Shown here in pieces: positions 7,836-14,545 of a DNA stretch of 22,841 nt. The position numbers and the translations under genes were made by a program. The stretch comes from Bacillus pseudomycoides DSM 12442 (GTDB taxonomy: Bacteria > Bacillota > Bacilli > Bacillales > Bacillaceae_G). Under the pieces are notes generated by a model. The model was not told the origin of the DNA. It saw only the letters and a program-made list of their open reading frames with translations, and ran no database searches. The stretch covers positions 770,385-793,225 of the forward strand of contig NZ_CM000745.1 of the NCBI RefSeq assembly GCF_000161455.1, in the 5' to 3' direction. How positions within the stretch are numbered: the stretch's first letter is position 1; each line of letters opens with the position of its first letter.

Positions 7836-7869
7836 AAAAGAGGTTACCTGGCACTGGGTAACCTCTTTT
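7836..7869 (+). terminator. Intrinsic terminator after the M42 peptidase gene
   Basis: A perfect 13-bp stem, AAAAGAGGTTACC (7836-7848) against GGTAACCTCTTTT (7857-7869), has an 8-base loop and begins 3 bases after the stop codon. Confidence 0.9.
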
Positions 7870-7890
7870 GTATGGCGAATGTTGTCGGAT

Positions 7891-7985
7891 TGACACTCCC
7901 ACGGCTAAAGCCAGTGAAATTCTTGCTACCAAAGGCGGAGTAAACTCGTACAGGTGCTTTCTCGTATCGCAAAATCTGTAATCTC
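7891..7985. mobile_element. Probable remnant of an IS200/IS605-type element end
   Basis: The string CCCACGGCTAAAGCC followed by a degenerate complement (AGTGAAATTCTTG) resembles the subterminal hairpin of IS605/IS1341-type elements, normally CCCACGGC-TAAA-GCCGTGGG followed by ATTCTTGGCT. Here the right arm is decayed. No tnpA or tnpB coding sequence is visible in the 230 bases between the M42 gene and the germination operon. The identification rests on motif memory only. Confidence 0.35.
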
Positions 7986-8097
7986 CTTACATACTACATG
8001 TGAAGATTTTTTTATGAAAAAACAGCTATTAAAGAAATTAACTTTCCTAAAACTGAAGGAGCTTGTAATTTTAGTATGAATCTCAGTTGAACTCATG

Positions 8098-9201
8098 TTA
8101 CTTAATCGTTCCCATCCCACCAATTTCTACATTTACCTTGACGTTTACATCGCCCTTTGCTAATGCCTTATTCCATTTATTTTGGACTTTTTTCCATTCT
8201 GGATATGTGTAAGTTCTTGCATATACCCCAAGCCCAATAGGGTCGATTTTGGCAGCTTGTATTTTCTTTATTAATTGCTTGAAATCAGCTTCCAGCTTAG
8301 TTTCAATAGCTTTTTGTAATTTTGCTGCGTCCTTTCTTGTATTGAACGAAAAAAGCCGTTCTGTAATACTGATTCTCATCTTTACATCTATATTAAATAT
8401 AAAATGATTATCATACTTTACCTTTGTCTTTACTTTAATATTTTGGGCACTAAAGCTTATCCAATCTTTATCCTGGCTATCTGACTTTAGTTTAAGTGCA
8501 ATTGTAAATGGAAACTCACCTTTCGTTTCTTGCTGCAAAATGCGTAATAGTTTGTTTTCATCGGATTTTAGCGCTAATTTATACCTTCCTTTTTCATCCA
8601 ACAAAGCCGTACCTGTCACCCATATTCTATTCTTTTTTTTCATCTCAGTAATACTTGCTGTTATCCCTTTGTCTGCTACTTGTTCATGTAATTTTTGAAG
8701 AGTTGTTTTTACTGCGATATTTCTTAAATAGGCGGTATCAACTAGTTTTGTTAAATATAAAGGAAGCCGCGGTTTATCTTTTGGGTGATAAAAGATGACG
8801 TCCGAAACAGGTCCATCTACAGCAACAACTCGTGTGGTAACTGTGTTTTTGGGGTCTCGGTAAAATGGGTCGAGGTAATTTTCCCAGTTTTTTCGTTTCA
8901 TTAGCCGTTTTCCAACTAAAATAACCTGTGTTTTACTTCCCGAGGTAAGCGCCATAACCGTAGCGTCAAATTTGTCTCTAGAATTTCGAGTCGTAACAGA
9001 TTTCACACCAGTAGTTTCTTCTTTTACCTTTGCTTCTTTATTAAAAACAGGACTTGACATGTACACCAATAAATTATTATTACGATCTAAATCGATACCA
9101 AGGACAAGAGTAAGGGAAACATCTTCAACATTTGTTTGATCAAAGCATCCAGTCATCATGAACACTGATAACAAAATACAACATAGCACCTTTCTTTTCA
9201 A
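8098..9201 (-). CDS. GerC-type germinant receptor lipoprotein (Ger(x)C family)
   Basis: The C subunit of a GerA-type nutrient germinant receptor in the spore inner membrane. At 367 residues it has the usual family length. It starts with a lipoprotein signal peptide (MKRKVLCCILLSVFMMTGC), with the lipobox Cys at residue 19 for diacylglycerol attachment. This is followed by the three-domain Ger(x)C fold, with motifs such as VLGIDLDRNN, ILVGKRL and the C-terminal segment TYTYPEWKKVQNKWNK. It is the last gene of the A-B-C operon. Its ATG overlaps the stop of the B gene by 4 bases (ATGA), which indicates translational coupling. I do not see a convincing terminator directly downstream. The germinant and the paralogue name cannot be given from sequence. 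Confidence 0.92.
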   Translation of the reverse strand: MKRKVLCCILLSVFMMTGCFDQTNVEDVSLTLVLGIDLDRNNNLLVYMSSPVFNKEAKVKEETTGVKSVTTRNSRDKFDATVMALTSGSKTQVILVGKRLMKRKNWENYLDPFYRDPKNTVTTRVVAVDGPVSDVIFYHPKDKPRLPLYLTKLVDTAYLRNIAVKTTLQKLHEQVADKGITASITEMKKKNRIWVTGTALLDEKGRYKLALKSDENKLLRILQQETKGEFPFTIALKLKSDSQDKDWISFSAQNIKVKTKVKYDNHFIFNIDVKMRISITERLFSFNTRKDAAKLQKAIETKLEADFKQLIKKIQAAKIDPIGLGVYARTYTYPEWKKVQNKWNKALAKGDVNVKVNVEIGGMGTIK

Positions 9202-10301
9202 TGTATCCCCCCCTGGCGAGACTTCTCATATACCCAGCTATACATCCATAAAATGATAGGTGATATATAAGTTAATCCTAATCCAGCATTCGATACTACC
9301 TGTTGCCAAGTTTCGGCTTGATTCCAACTAGGATGAGTCCAAAATATGAAGCCGATAATGAGTAATAATAGAACAAGAACATGAGAGGTGTGATCTTGTT
9401 TCCCAAGTAATTGGCTAGAACAAAATACAGCGCAGTATATGCAAGGAATCCAGGCTGTGGAAACAACGGTTAAGTAAACAGCTAATAAAATCATGTCAAA
9501 ACGTTCTAAAAAACGAAATTCAATTACTTTAAGTAAATTTAGTACCGGCTGGTTAAATTGTGTAATGCTATCAGGGCTAAAATAGGCAAAGCAAACAATA
9601 GTAGCAAATAAATAAAATAACATCGTTAAAGTGTTTGCAATAACGATTCCATGGACTGCATACTGTTTTTTTTGTAAAAAGGGATATAAAAAGAACGCAA
9701 TATCAAACCCTAAATAAGCAAAAATAGTGGTCGGTACAGCCGTTAATACCGGTTTCCACCCTTCTTTTAAGAGCGGAAAGAAAGGCAGCCAACTCCCGCC
9801 CTCTTTTAGCGGTATCAAAAAAAACAGCGGAATCCAAAGCATCATATAAAAATTAAGTTCACAGTACCGCCCTATAATACGAAGGCCGTTGCGTACAACA
9901 AGAAAGGTAGGAATCGAAAACAAAAAGATAATGATATAGTCAGGCGTTTTCGGAAGAAGCCATCCCTTAAGATAAAGCATAGCGTTCACAAGAATAGTAC
10001 CGGAATAAAAGGCAAAATATATCATGTAAATAACAACGAGTGCTTTCCCTACTATTTTTCCAAATAATCGTATAAGAATGTCGTAAAGCGTATCCTCGGG
10101 ATATCTTGCAGCTGTTTTCACGATGAAAACACCTGATATTGTGGAGAATACCCAGCCGATAAGTATAGCTATCCATCCATCTGTTCCAGCTTTTTCTGCA
10201 AGCAATCGTGGGAGAGATAAAACTCCAGTTCCTACCTGCATTCCATTAATTAAAAAAATATACTGCAGAAGAGTAATGTCATTATAGGCATATTTTTTCA
10301 T
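9198..10301 (-). CDS. GerB-type germinant receptor permease subunit (APC superfamily)
   Basis: The B subunit of a spore germinant receptor, an amino-acid-permease-like protein thought to hold the germinant-binding site. It has 367 residues with about ten hydrophobic segments. The N-terminal motif YNDITLLQYIFLINGMQVGTG leads into membrane helix 1, and SLPRLLAEKAGTDGW follows as in other Ger(x)B proteins. The start ATG is 4 bases past the stop of the A gene. The ribosome site AAAAGGTGA overlaps that stop, so the three genes are tightly coupled. No frameshift or missing segment is seen, so the receptor looks intact. Confidence 0.92.
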   Translation of the reverse strand: MKKYAYNDITLLQYIFLINGMQVGTGVLSLPRLLAEKAGTDGWIAILIGWVFSTISGVFIVKTAARYPEDTLYDILIRLFGKIVGKALVVIYMIYFAFYSGTILVNAMLYLKGWLLPKTPDYIIIFLFSIPTFLVVRNGLRIIGRYCELNFYMMLWIPLFFLIPLKEGGSWLPFFPLLKEGWKPVLTAVPTTIFAYLGFDIAFFLYPFLQKKQYAVHGIVIANTLTMLFYLFATIVCFAYFSPDSITQFNQPVLNLLKVIEFRFLERFDMILLAVYLTVVSTAWIPCIYCAVFCSSQLLGKQDHTSHVLVLLLLIIGFIFWTHPSWNQAETWQQVVSNAGLGLTYISPIILWMYSWVYEKSRQGGIH

Positions 10302-10305
10302 AGTT

Positions 10306-11853
10306 TCACCTTTTATTATGGTTCTTTCCTTGTCGAATAGATTGAATGGCTCCCGTACCTTTAGAACGACTTCTCATGGCCCATAGAGGAAAGCGTACAA
10401 AAGCATCCTTCATATCTGCAAAGCGAAACGGTGCTAACGGAGTTCCATAAGGAGTTCCTAGCGATTCAAGACTGATAAGATGCGCAATTAATGTCATCCA
10501 TCCGATAACAAGTCCGACAATTCCAAATAAGGCAGCTGATAGCATCATCGGAAAGCGTAAAAGTCTGACTGCCGCCCCCATATCATAATTAGGGATAATA
10601 AAAGAAGCGATGGCTGTAATAGCAACAACAATAATCATAATGTTGCTTACAATTCCTGCCTGAACAGCCGCTTGTCCAATAATAATTCCGCCTACAATTC
10701 CAATCGTCTGACCGATCGGAGTAGGCAGCCGCAAAGCCCCTTCCCTCATCATTTCCAATGTCATTTCCATAAGCAGTGCTTCCATAACTGGAGAAAATGG
10801 TACGCGCGTTCTTGATTCCGCAATAGATAAATAAAGCTCTACAGGAATGACTTCAAAATTAAAGGAAATAAACGCAACATAACTCGCAGGTAAAAATAGA
10901 GCAATCATAAAAGCGACGAAACGAAGTATACGAATAGACGAGGCAACTAACCAACGTGTCCCGTAATCATCAATTCCTTGAAAAAAGGAGATAAAATTTG
11001 TTGGAGCAATTAATACACTTGGGGAATGATCCACAACAACCACAAATCTTCCCTGAAGAATATGAGATACAGCCACATCGGGTCTTTCAGTTAACATAAA
11101 TTGTGGAAACGGTGAGTACGGGTTATCTTCAATGAATTCGATAAGTTCACCAGTACTAGCAACAGCGTCGACCGTAATATTTTGAATCCGTGTTTCTAAT
11201 TCCTTCAGCACATCTTCAGAAGCTACATCTTTCAAATATAAAATAGAAATCCTCGTGTTGCTTCGTATACCAATTATTATTTCTTTTATCATTAATTCGC
11301 GATGAGGAATATATCTTCGAATCATTGCGATATTTTGGCTTCCAGTTTCCACAAATGCTTGATGCGCACCTTTTAGAGCTATTTCGTTATGAGCATCTTC
11401 GATATTTCTTTGTGGCCATCCTTTTGTATCCAATTGATGCGCTGTTGTTCGGCCGTAGATTAATAAAACACTATCTCCTCGGAAAATAGCATCTTCAATC
11501 TGACTCCACGTATTAATAATTTTAATATGTCCTAATGTAATTGGAAGTTCCGTATTCGTATCAAAAACACTATTCATCAAAGGATTTAGAACGTGATTTT
11601 GAATCAATTGTTTATCTGTTAATCCAGACAAATACACTAAAGCTGCTTCTAATCCATCTACTTTCATTTGAAACCGACGAATCACTAAATCAGGTGCTTG
11701 ACGAAATATATTCTGAATATCAGCTATGTTTTTTGATAAATCAGCGTCTAAGAGGGAGTCCTCTATATTTTTTTTCCGAAAATGAGTATTGTCTTGTATT
11801 GAAAATGACTTAGGATTACCTCTATATTTTAACCGTTTCAGAAATTTAGCCAT
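10306..11853 (-). CDS. GerA-type germinant receptor subunit A
   Basis: The first gene of the operon encodes the 515-residue A subunit. It has a large N-terminal cytoplasmic part (about residues 1-320) and a C-terminal membrane part of four or five helices. Family hallmarks include GRTTAHQLDTKGWPQR, SPFPQFMLTERPDV, GRFVVVVDHSPSVLIAP and the membrane-proximal SRTRVPFSPVMEALLMEMTLEMMREG with GQTIGIVGGIIIGQAA. The basic N-terminus (MAKFLKRLKYRGN) is normal for the family. The ATG is preceded by GAGGGAG. A sigma-G-like promoter about 40 bases upstream fits forespore expression. The complete A-B-C set implies a functional receptor; specificity is unknown. Confidence 0.94.
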   Translation of the reverse strand: MAKFLKRLKYRGNPKSFSIQDNTHFRKKNIEDSLLDADLSKNIADIQNIFRQAPDLVIRRFQMKVDGLEAALVYLSGLTDKQLIQNHVLNPLMNSVFDTNTELPITLGHIKIINTWSQIEDAIFRGDSVLLIYGRTTAHQLDTKGWPQRNIEDAHNEIALKGAHQAFVETGSQNIAMIRRYIPHRELMIKEIIIGIRSNTRISILYLKDVASEDVLKELETRIQNITVDAVASTGELIEFIEDNPYSPFPQFMLTERPDVAVSHILQGRFVVVVDHSPSVLIAPTNFISFFQGIDDYGTRWLVASSIRILRFVAFMIALFLPASYVAFISFNFEVIPVELYLSIAESRTRVPFSPVMEALLMEMTLEMMREGALRLPTPIGQTIGIVGGIIIGQAAVQAGIVSNIMIIVVAITAIASFIIPNYDMGAAVRLLRFPMMLSAALFGIVGLVIGWMTLIAHLISLESLGTPYGTPLAPFRFADMKDAFVRFPLWAMRSRSKGTGAIQSIRQGKNHNKR

Positions 11854-11890
11854 GACTCCCTCACTTTCTACGTGCCTTCTATAGTATGTT

Positions 11891-11919
11891 TAGTATGTAT
11901 ATATTAAGAAAAAATATCC
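11891..11919 (-). promoter_or_regulatory. Sigma-G-type (forespore) promoter of the germinant receptor operon
   Basis: On the minus strand GGATA (11919-11915) is followed after exactly 17 bases by CATACTA (11897-11891). The sigma-G consensus is roughly GHATR, 17-18 bases, CATnHTA; the -10 box is perfect and the -35 has one mismatch. The implied start lies about 30 bases before the GerA-subunit ATG. A second CATACTA at 11888-11882 has no matching -35. Confidence 0.65.
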
Positions 11920-11999
11920 TAATAACTAGAGAGGCAACGCCAGAATTATTACTATAGATGGCCATTAACCAAATTTCTAAAATAAAAAAGCATTTCCTT

Positions 12000-12104
12000 C
12001 TGTATGACTAGTAGAAAGAAATACTTTTTATAATAATCTTCTATAATTTCTTTAGGAACCATACTGCCACCTGTCCCGCACATGACGTGTGTAGCATTTT
12101 CTAG
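12000..12104 (-). pseudogene. C-terminal remnant of a D-serine dehydratase (DsdA)
   Basis: In a minus-strand frame, residues reading ENATHVMCGTGGSMVPKEI and then IEDYYKKYF match the conserved C-terminal end of DsdA-type D-serine ammonia-lyases. E. coli DsdA, as I recall it, ends NATHLVWATGG-MVPEEEMN. Only about 30-40 residues are recognisable. The PLP-lysine region and the rest of the roughly 440-residue enzyme are absent, and a plus-strand terminator interrupts the frame upstream. It is therefore a dead gene end, left just upstream of the germinant receptor operon in the same orientation. The match is from memory of the family, not from a search. Confidence 0.55.
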
Positions 12105-12194
12105 TTTGTCTAATTGTGCATACAGAGGCGCTTGTGCTTGCTTACGTGTTATCGGATTTAATAGAAGAATAGAAGAGGAATGCTTTTCTGAAGG

Positions 12195-12228
12195 AGTGAT
12201 TGGTAGTTGTATACCAATCACTTTTTTT
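12195..12228 (+). terminator. Intrinsic terminator, plus orientation, with no gene left in front of it
   Basis: A 10-bp stem AGTGATTGGT / ACCAATCACT (12195-12204, 12213-12222) is followed by seven T. It is nearly the same hairpin as the terminator at 13544-13577. No plus-strand gene ends just before it, so it appears to be an orphan of a lost or moved gene. Confidence 0.75.
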
Positions 12229-12461
12229 ATTCCGCTATTCGCGGGCAGTAAGACTCCCGCTTCGAAATTCAGCAAAAGCAAAGAGGATAGGTGAGTGTGA
12301 TTAAAGTTTCACTTTGTTTGAATCATATGATATCATTTAATTTCATTAAAAGAGTATGTGAGCGAGTGTAAGGAGTTAGGAATACGAGCTAATTCCTAGA
12401 AATAAAATGTTCTTTAATAAGTAAAGAATCCGATGAAAAGGACTAATAAAAAGAGACAAAC
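12229..12461. other. Intergenic segment with a partial dispersed-repeat signature; no gene seen
   Basis: It contains a GCGGG / CCCGC pair (near 12241-12260) and TGATTAAAGTTTCA (12298-12311), which recurs exactly at 748-761. Together with the orphan terminator this looks like repeat-derived filler ahead of the methyltransferase gene. No confident promoter found. Confidence 0.4.
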
Positions 12462-12542
12462 TTGCCTCGGCTTATTCCTTCCTTTTTCATATATTTCATG
12501 TTATATGGTGCTACTGAGAATGATAGGGAAGAACAATTTAAA

Positions 12543-13517
12543 ATGATAAAGGATGCGAACAGATTGAATAATCACAGCACAACACCGGCATTTATATATA
12601 CGTATGCATTCCGCGAGGATGAACGATCTTTATGTTATATGGAGATGCGCTCTCTTTTTGGAGTTGAGTCTCATGTTAACATTTTGAAAAGTAATGTTAA
12701 AATTGAGCCGAGCCGAAGTCCGTTTATGAAAGAACGAATCGAAGTGATGTATGAAGGAGACGACTTGGCAAATATTTTAGAACAAGTAGAACAAATTGAT
12801 TTGGCAGGAGCTACATTTAAAGTTATTTTTGTTAAAATTAACGATCTCAATGAAGCAAACAAGATAGAATACGGACAGAGGCGTGTAATTGAGAGAGAAA
12901 TCGGCATGCAGATTGAAGGGGAAGCGGACGTGCATCATCCAGAGCGTGTATTTGGAATTGTTCCTCTTGGTGGTCGTTGGTATTTTGGAGAATATATTGA
13001 AAGTGAAGCTGTTTGGTATCATCACGTGAAAAAACCACGCAGCTATTCTACGTCACTTAGCACACGTGTTGCGAGAGCTGTTGCGAATATCGCTGTGCCA
13101 AATCCTGATGGAGTCAAAGCGATTGACCCGTGTTGTGGTATAGGAACGGTACTGGTAGAGGCACTGTCCATGGGAATTGACATCGTGGGCCGGGATATAA
13201 ATCCTCTTGTTGTAATTGGATCTAGAGAGAATATTGCGCATTTTGGATTTGAAGGAGACGTAACGGTAGGGCCGATTGCGGATGTCACAACTAATTACGA
13301 TGTAGCAATTATCGATATGCCGTACAATTTATTTACACATGCGACACCAGAAGATCAATTCTCAATTCTTACACATGCGCGTCGTTTTGCGAAAAAAGTA
13401 ATTGTTGTAACCATTGAGACAATGGATCACATGATTAAAGAAGCTGGATTTGAAATTACAGACCGCTGTATAGCTAAAAAAGGGACATTTTCTAGGGAAA
13501 TTCTTGTTTGTGAATAG
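12543..13517 (+). CDS. TRM11-like SAM-dependent RNA methyltransferase
   Basis: A Rossmann-type methyltransferase of the TRM11/RlmL-like group, which N-methylate guanine in tRNA or rRNA. Counting from ATG 12543 it has 324 residues. An N-terminal segment of about 160 residues (beginning near TPAFIYTYAFREDERSL) precedes KKPRSYSTSLSTRVARA. Then come the SAM-binding motif I DPCCGIGT (195-202) and the catalytic loop DMPYN (258-262), in place of the usual DPPY. The frame is open upstream to TTG 12462, but neither that nor ATG 12498 has a good ribosome site. ATG 12543 has a weak AGGGAAG about 11 bases ahead, so the start is uncertain. The RNA target cannot be read from the sequence. The gene lies between two near-identical terminators. 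Confidence 0.82.
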   Translation: MIKDANRLNNHSTTPAFIYTYAFREDERSLCYMEMRSLFGVESHVNILKSNVKIEPSRSPFMKERIEVMYEGDDLANILEQVEQIDLAGATFKVIFVKINDLNEANKIEYGQRRVIEREIGMQIEGEADVHHPERVFGIVPLGGRWYFGEYIESEAVWYHHVKKPRSYSTSLSTRVARAVANIAVPNPDGVKAIDPCCGIGTVLVEALSMGIDIVGRDINPLVVIGSRENIAHFGFEGDVTVGPIADVTTNYDVAIIDMPYNLFTHATPEDQFSILTHARRFAKKVIVVTIETMDHMIKEAGFEITDRCIAKKGTFSREILVCE

Positions 13518-13543
13518 GGGAAGTCTTTTGTAATGAAAAAAGG

Positions 13544-13577
13544 AAAGTGATTGGTATATATGCCAATCACTTTTTTC
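13544..13577 (+). terminator. Intrinsic terminator after the methyltransferase gene
   Basis: An 11-bp stem AAAGTGATTGG (13544-13554) / CCAATCACTTT (13563-13573) with an 8-base loop and a T run starts 26 bases after the stop codon. The stem shares AGTGATTGG / CCAATCACT with the terminator at 12195-12228. Confidence 0.88.
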
Positions 13578-13677
13578 TTTATCACTCAAAGGAATTGTTT
13601 AATCTTCTATTCTAGGATTAAGGGTATTTACTTGTTAAGCTTTGTAGTAACTGCTTAGCCTAGTGTTAGATAGTTTA

Positions 13678-13900
13678 CTAGGAAGGCAACAAAAGGAGGC
13701 ATGCCTTCTTTTGTTGCCTTGTACGGATTGTTTCTGTTTTTTTAATTGTAGAAACTACACTGCGAATGCGACAAAATACAACGCCATCCTGTTCGTTTCG
13801 AAAGGTACCAGAGATATTTGCCTTTACCTTGGCCATTCGCAAGTCACGCTCTGCTTGATTGTTGCCAAACGGGACAAACGCATTCCGAATATGGTGAGAA
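13678..13900 (-). mobile_element. IS66-family transposase remnant (C-terminal fragment)
   Basis: The minus strand encodes HHIRNAFVPFGNNQAERDLR, MAKVKANISGTFRNEQDGV and VFCRIRSVVSTIKKT, ending at TAG 13680-13678. This matches the conserved IS66 transposase C-terminal region (VPFDNNQAERDIRM...KISGTFRSE...FCRIRSYISTVRK). The Glu in NNQAERD is the last acidic residue of the DDE triad. The rest of the roughly 480-residue transposase is missing and no intact ends are seen, so the element is dead. The plus-strand ORF over this region is its shadow. Confidence 0.75.
13683..13720. repeat. 38-base near-perfect palindrome
   Basis: AAGGCAACAAAAGGAGGCAT (13683-13702) is the reverse complement of 13701-13720 apart from one G-T position, with GCATGC at the centre. 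It overlaps the 3' end of the IS66 remnant. With no loop and no T run it is not a typical terminator; it may be a transposon-end or cruciform-type structure. Confidence 0.8.
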
Positions 13901-13903
13901 ACG

Positions 13904-13951
13904 GTCGATATATTTGAAAAATCGCCGATATATTCGAAAGAACAGTCGATA
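13904..13951. repeat. Short tandem repeat, 20-base unit, about 2.4 copies
   Basis: The unit GTCGATATATTTGAAAAATC (13904-13923) is followed by GCCGATATATTCGAAAGAAC (13924-13943), and then by a third partial start AGTCGATAT (13944-13952). The array abuts the IS66 remnant. Confidence 0.6.
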
Positions 13952-13977
13952 TCGTTTTATCGATGAATCATAATAGG

Positions 13978-14124
13978 TTACTTTTCTTTGAGTTCTTCTT
14001 GCTTTGCAGCTAATAAATTGCGTAAAACATGCCCACGATAGCTCTCTAACTTCCGTCCTTCAAAATAACGAACTCCTAATTTTTTCAGTTCAGCTACGTA
14101 CCATCCTTTTGTTCCAAAATACAT
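13978..14124 (-). CDS. YflJ-family (DUF2639) small protein, 48 aa
   Basis: A 48-residue basic protein starts MYFGTKGWYVAELKKLGV and continues RYFEGRKLESYRGHVLRNLL. This is the conserved pattern of the Bacillus YflJ/DUF2639 family (FGSKGWYVAELKK...EGRKLESYK). AGGAAGTGATC lies 4 bases before the ATG and matches the anti-Shine-Dalgarno well over its 3' part. The family has no known function to my knowledge. It is intact although it sits beside an IS66 remnant and tandem repeats. Confidence 0.85.
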   Translation of the reverse strand: MYFGTKGWYVAELKKLGVRYFEGRKLESYRGHVLRNLLAAKQEELKEK

Positions 14125-14452
14125 GGAGATCACTTCCTTTTTTTGCTTTTAAACAGTATATGTTTTAGAATTGATAAATTTCGTTTTTAATACTATATAA
14201 CTGAATTTAAAATAAATGTTGAATATTCAGTCTATTTGTATTATTATTAGTTTATCATCGGATGACAGTGATTAGCCTCTCTGCATGCCCGGATATGATT
14301 TCGTTCAATTTAATCGAGGATGATTGGCTTCTTTCCACTTGAACTTCCTTAGCAGGAAGACGAGCCATAAGGATAGAGACAGTAAAATCCAATGTAACTT
14401 TGTACATTGTTTTTCTGGCTCTTTTTATTGTTCCTATTTATAGGAGGATTTT
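14125..14452. other. Intergenic region upstream of the permease gene; no gene supported
   Basis: A minus-strand frame of 50 codons (14407-14255) exists but has no ribosome site. TAGGAGGA at 14441-14448 looks like a strong ribosome site, yet no start codon follows at usable distance. A TTGATA-N17-TATATA pair near 14171 could be a promoter, but lies about 350 bases from the permease start. Confidence 0.4.
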
Positions 14453-14468
14453 AAGAAAGCGTTATCAA
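14453..14468 (+). promoter_or_regulatory. Candidate cre (CcpA) site upstream of the gab-like operon
   Basis: AAGAAAGCGTTATCAA fits the Bacillus cre consensus WTGNAANCGNWWNCAW at every position but the second. It lies about 60-90 bases before the possible permease starts, which is suitable for carbon catabolite repression of an amine-degradation operon. Function is inferred. Confidence 0.45.
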
Positions 14469-14545
14469 TAATAGTGATATTTCAATCTTATATATGCTAG
14501 CTCGAAGGGTTTATGAAAATAAATACTTATAGGTTGGTGATCTTT

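Noticed and set aside
8014..8079. 21-codon ORF for a basic Lys/Leu-rich peptide
   Set aside because: It has a poor ribosome site and lies in probable IS remnant DNA; no promoter or terminator of its own, unlike the 22.7 kb peptide.
11952..12281. 109-codon minus-strand ORF as an intact gene
   Set aside because: Only its middle part resembles DsdA; the N-terminal third is terminator and repeat sequence and there is no ribosome site, so it is reported as a remnant.
12082..12294. 70-codon plus-strand ORF
   Set aside because: It covers the DsdA remnant in antisense, reads through a terminator hairpin and has no family features.
13663..13917. 84-codon plus-strand ORF
   Set aside because: It is the antisense shadow of the IS66 transposase remnant, which has clear family motifs on the minus strand.
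14255..14407. 50-codon minus-strand ORF between YflJ and the permease
   Set aside because: There is no ribosome site and no recognisable motif; chance frame or decayed fragment.
14414..14436. Sigma-54 promoter upstream of the permease (TGGCTC followed by ATTGTT)
   Set aside because: The GG to GC spacing of the -24/-12 elements is off and the -12 box lacks GC; no sigma-54 activator gene is nearby.
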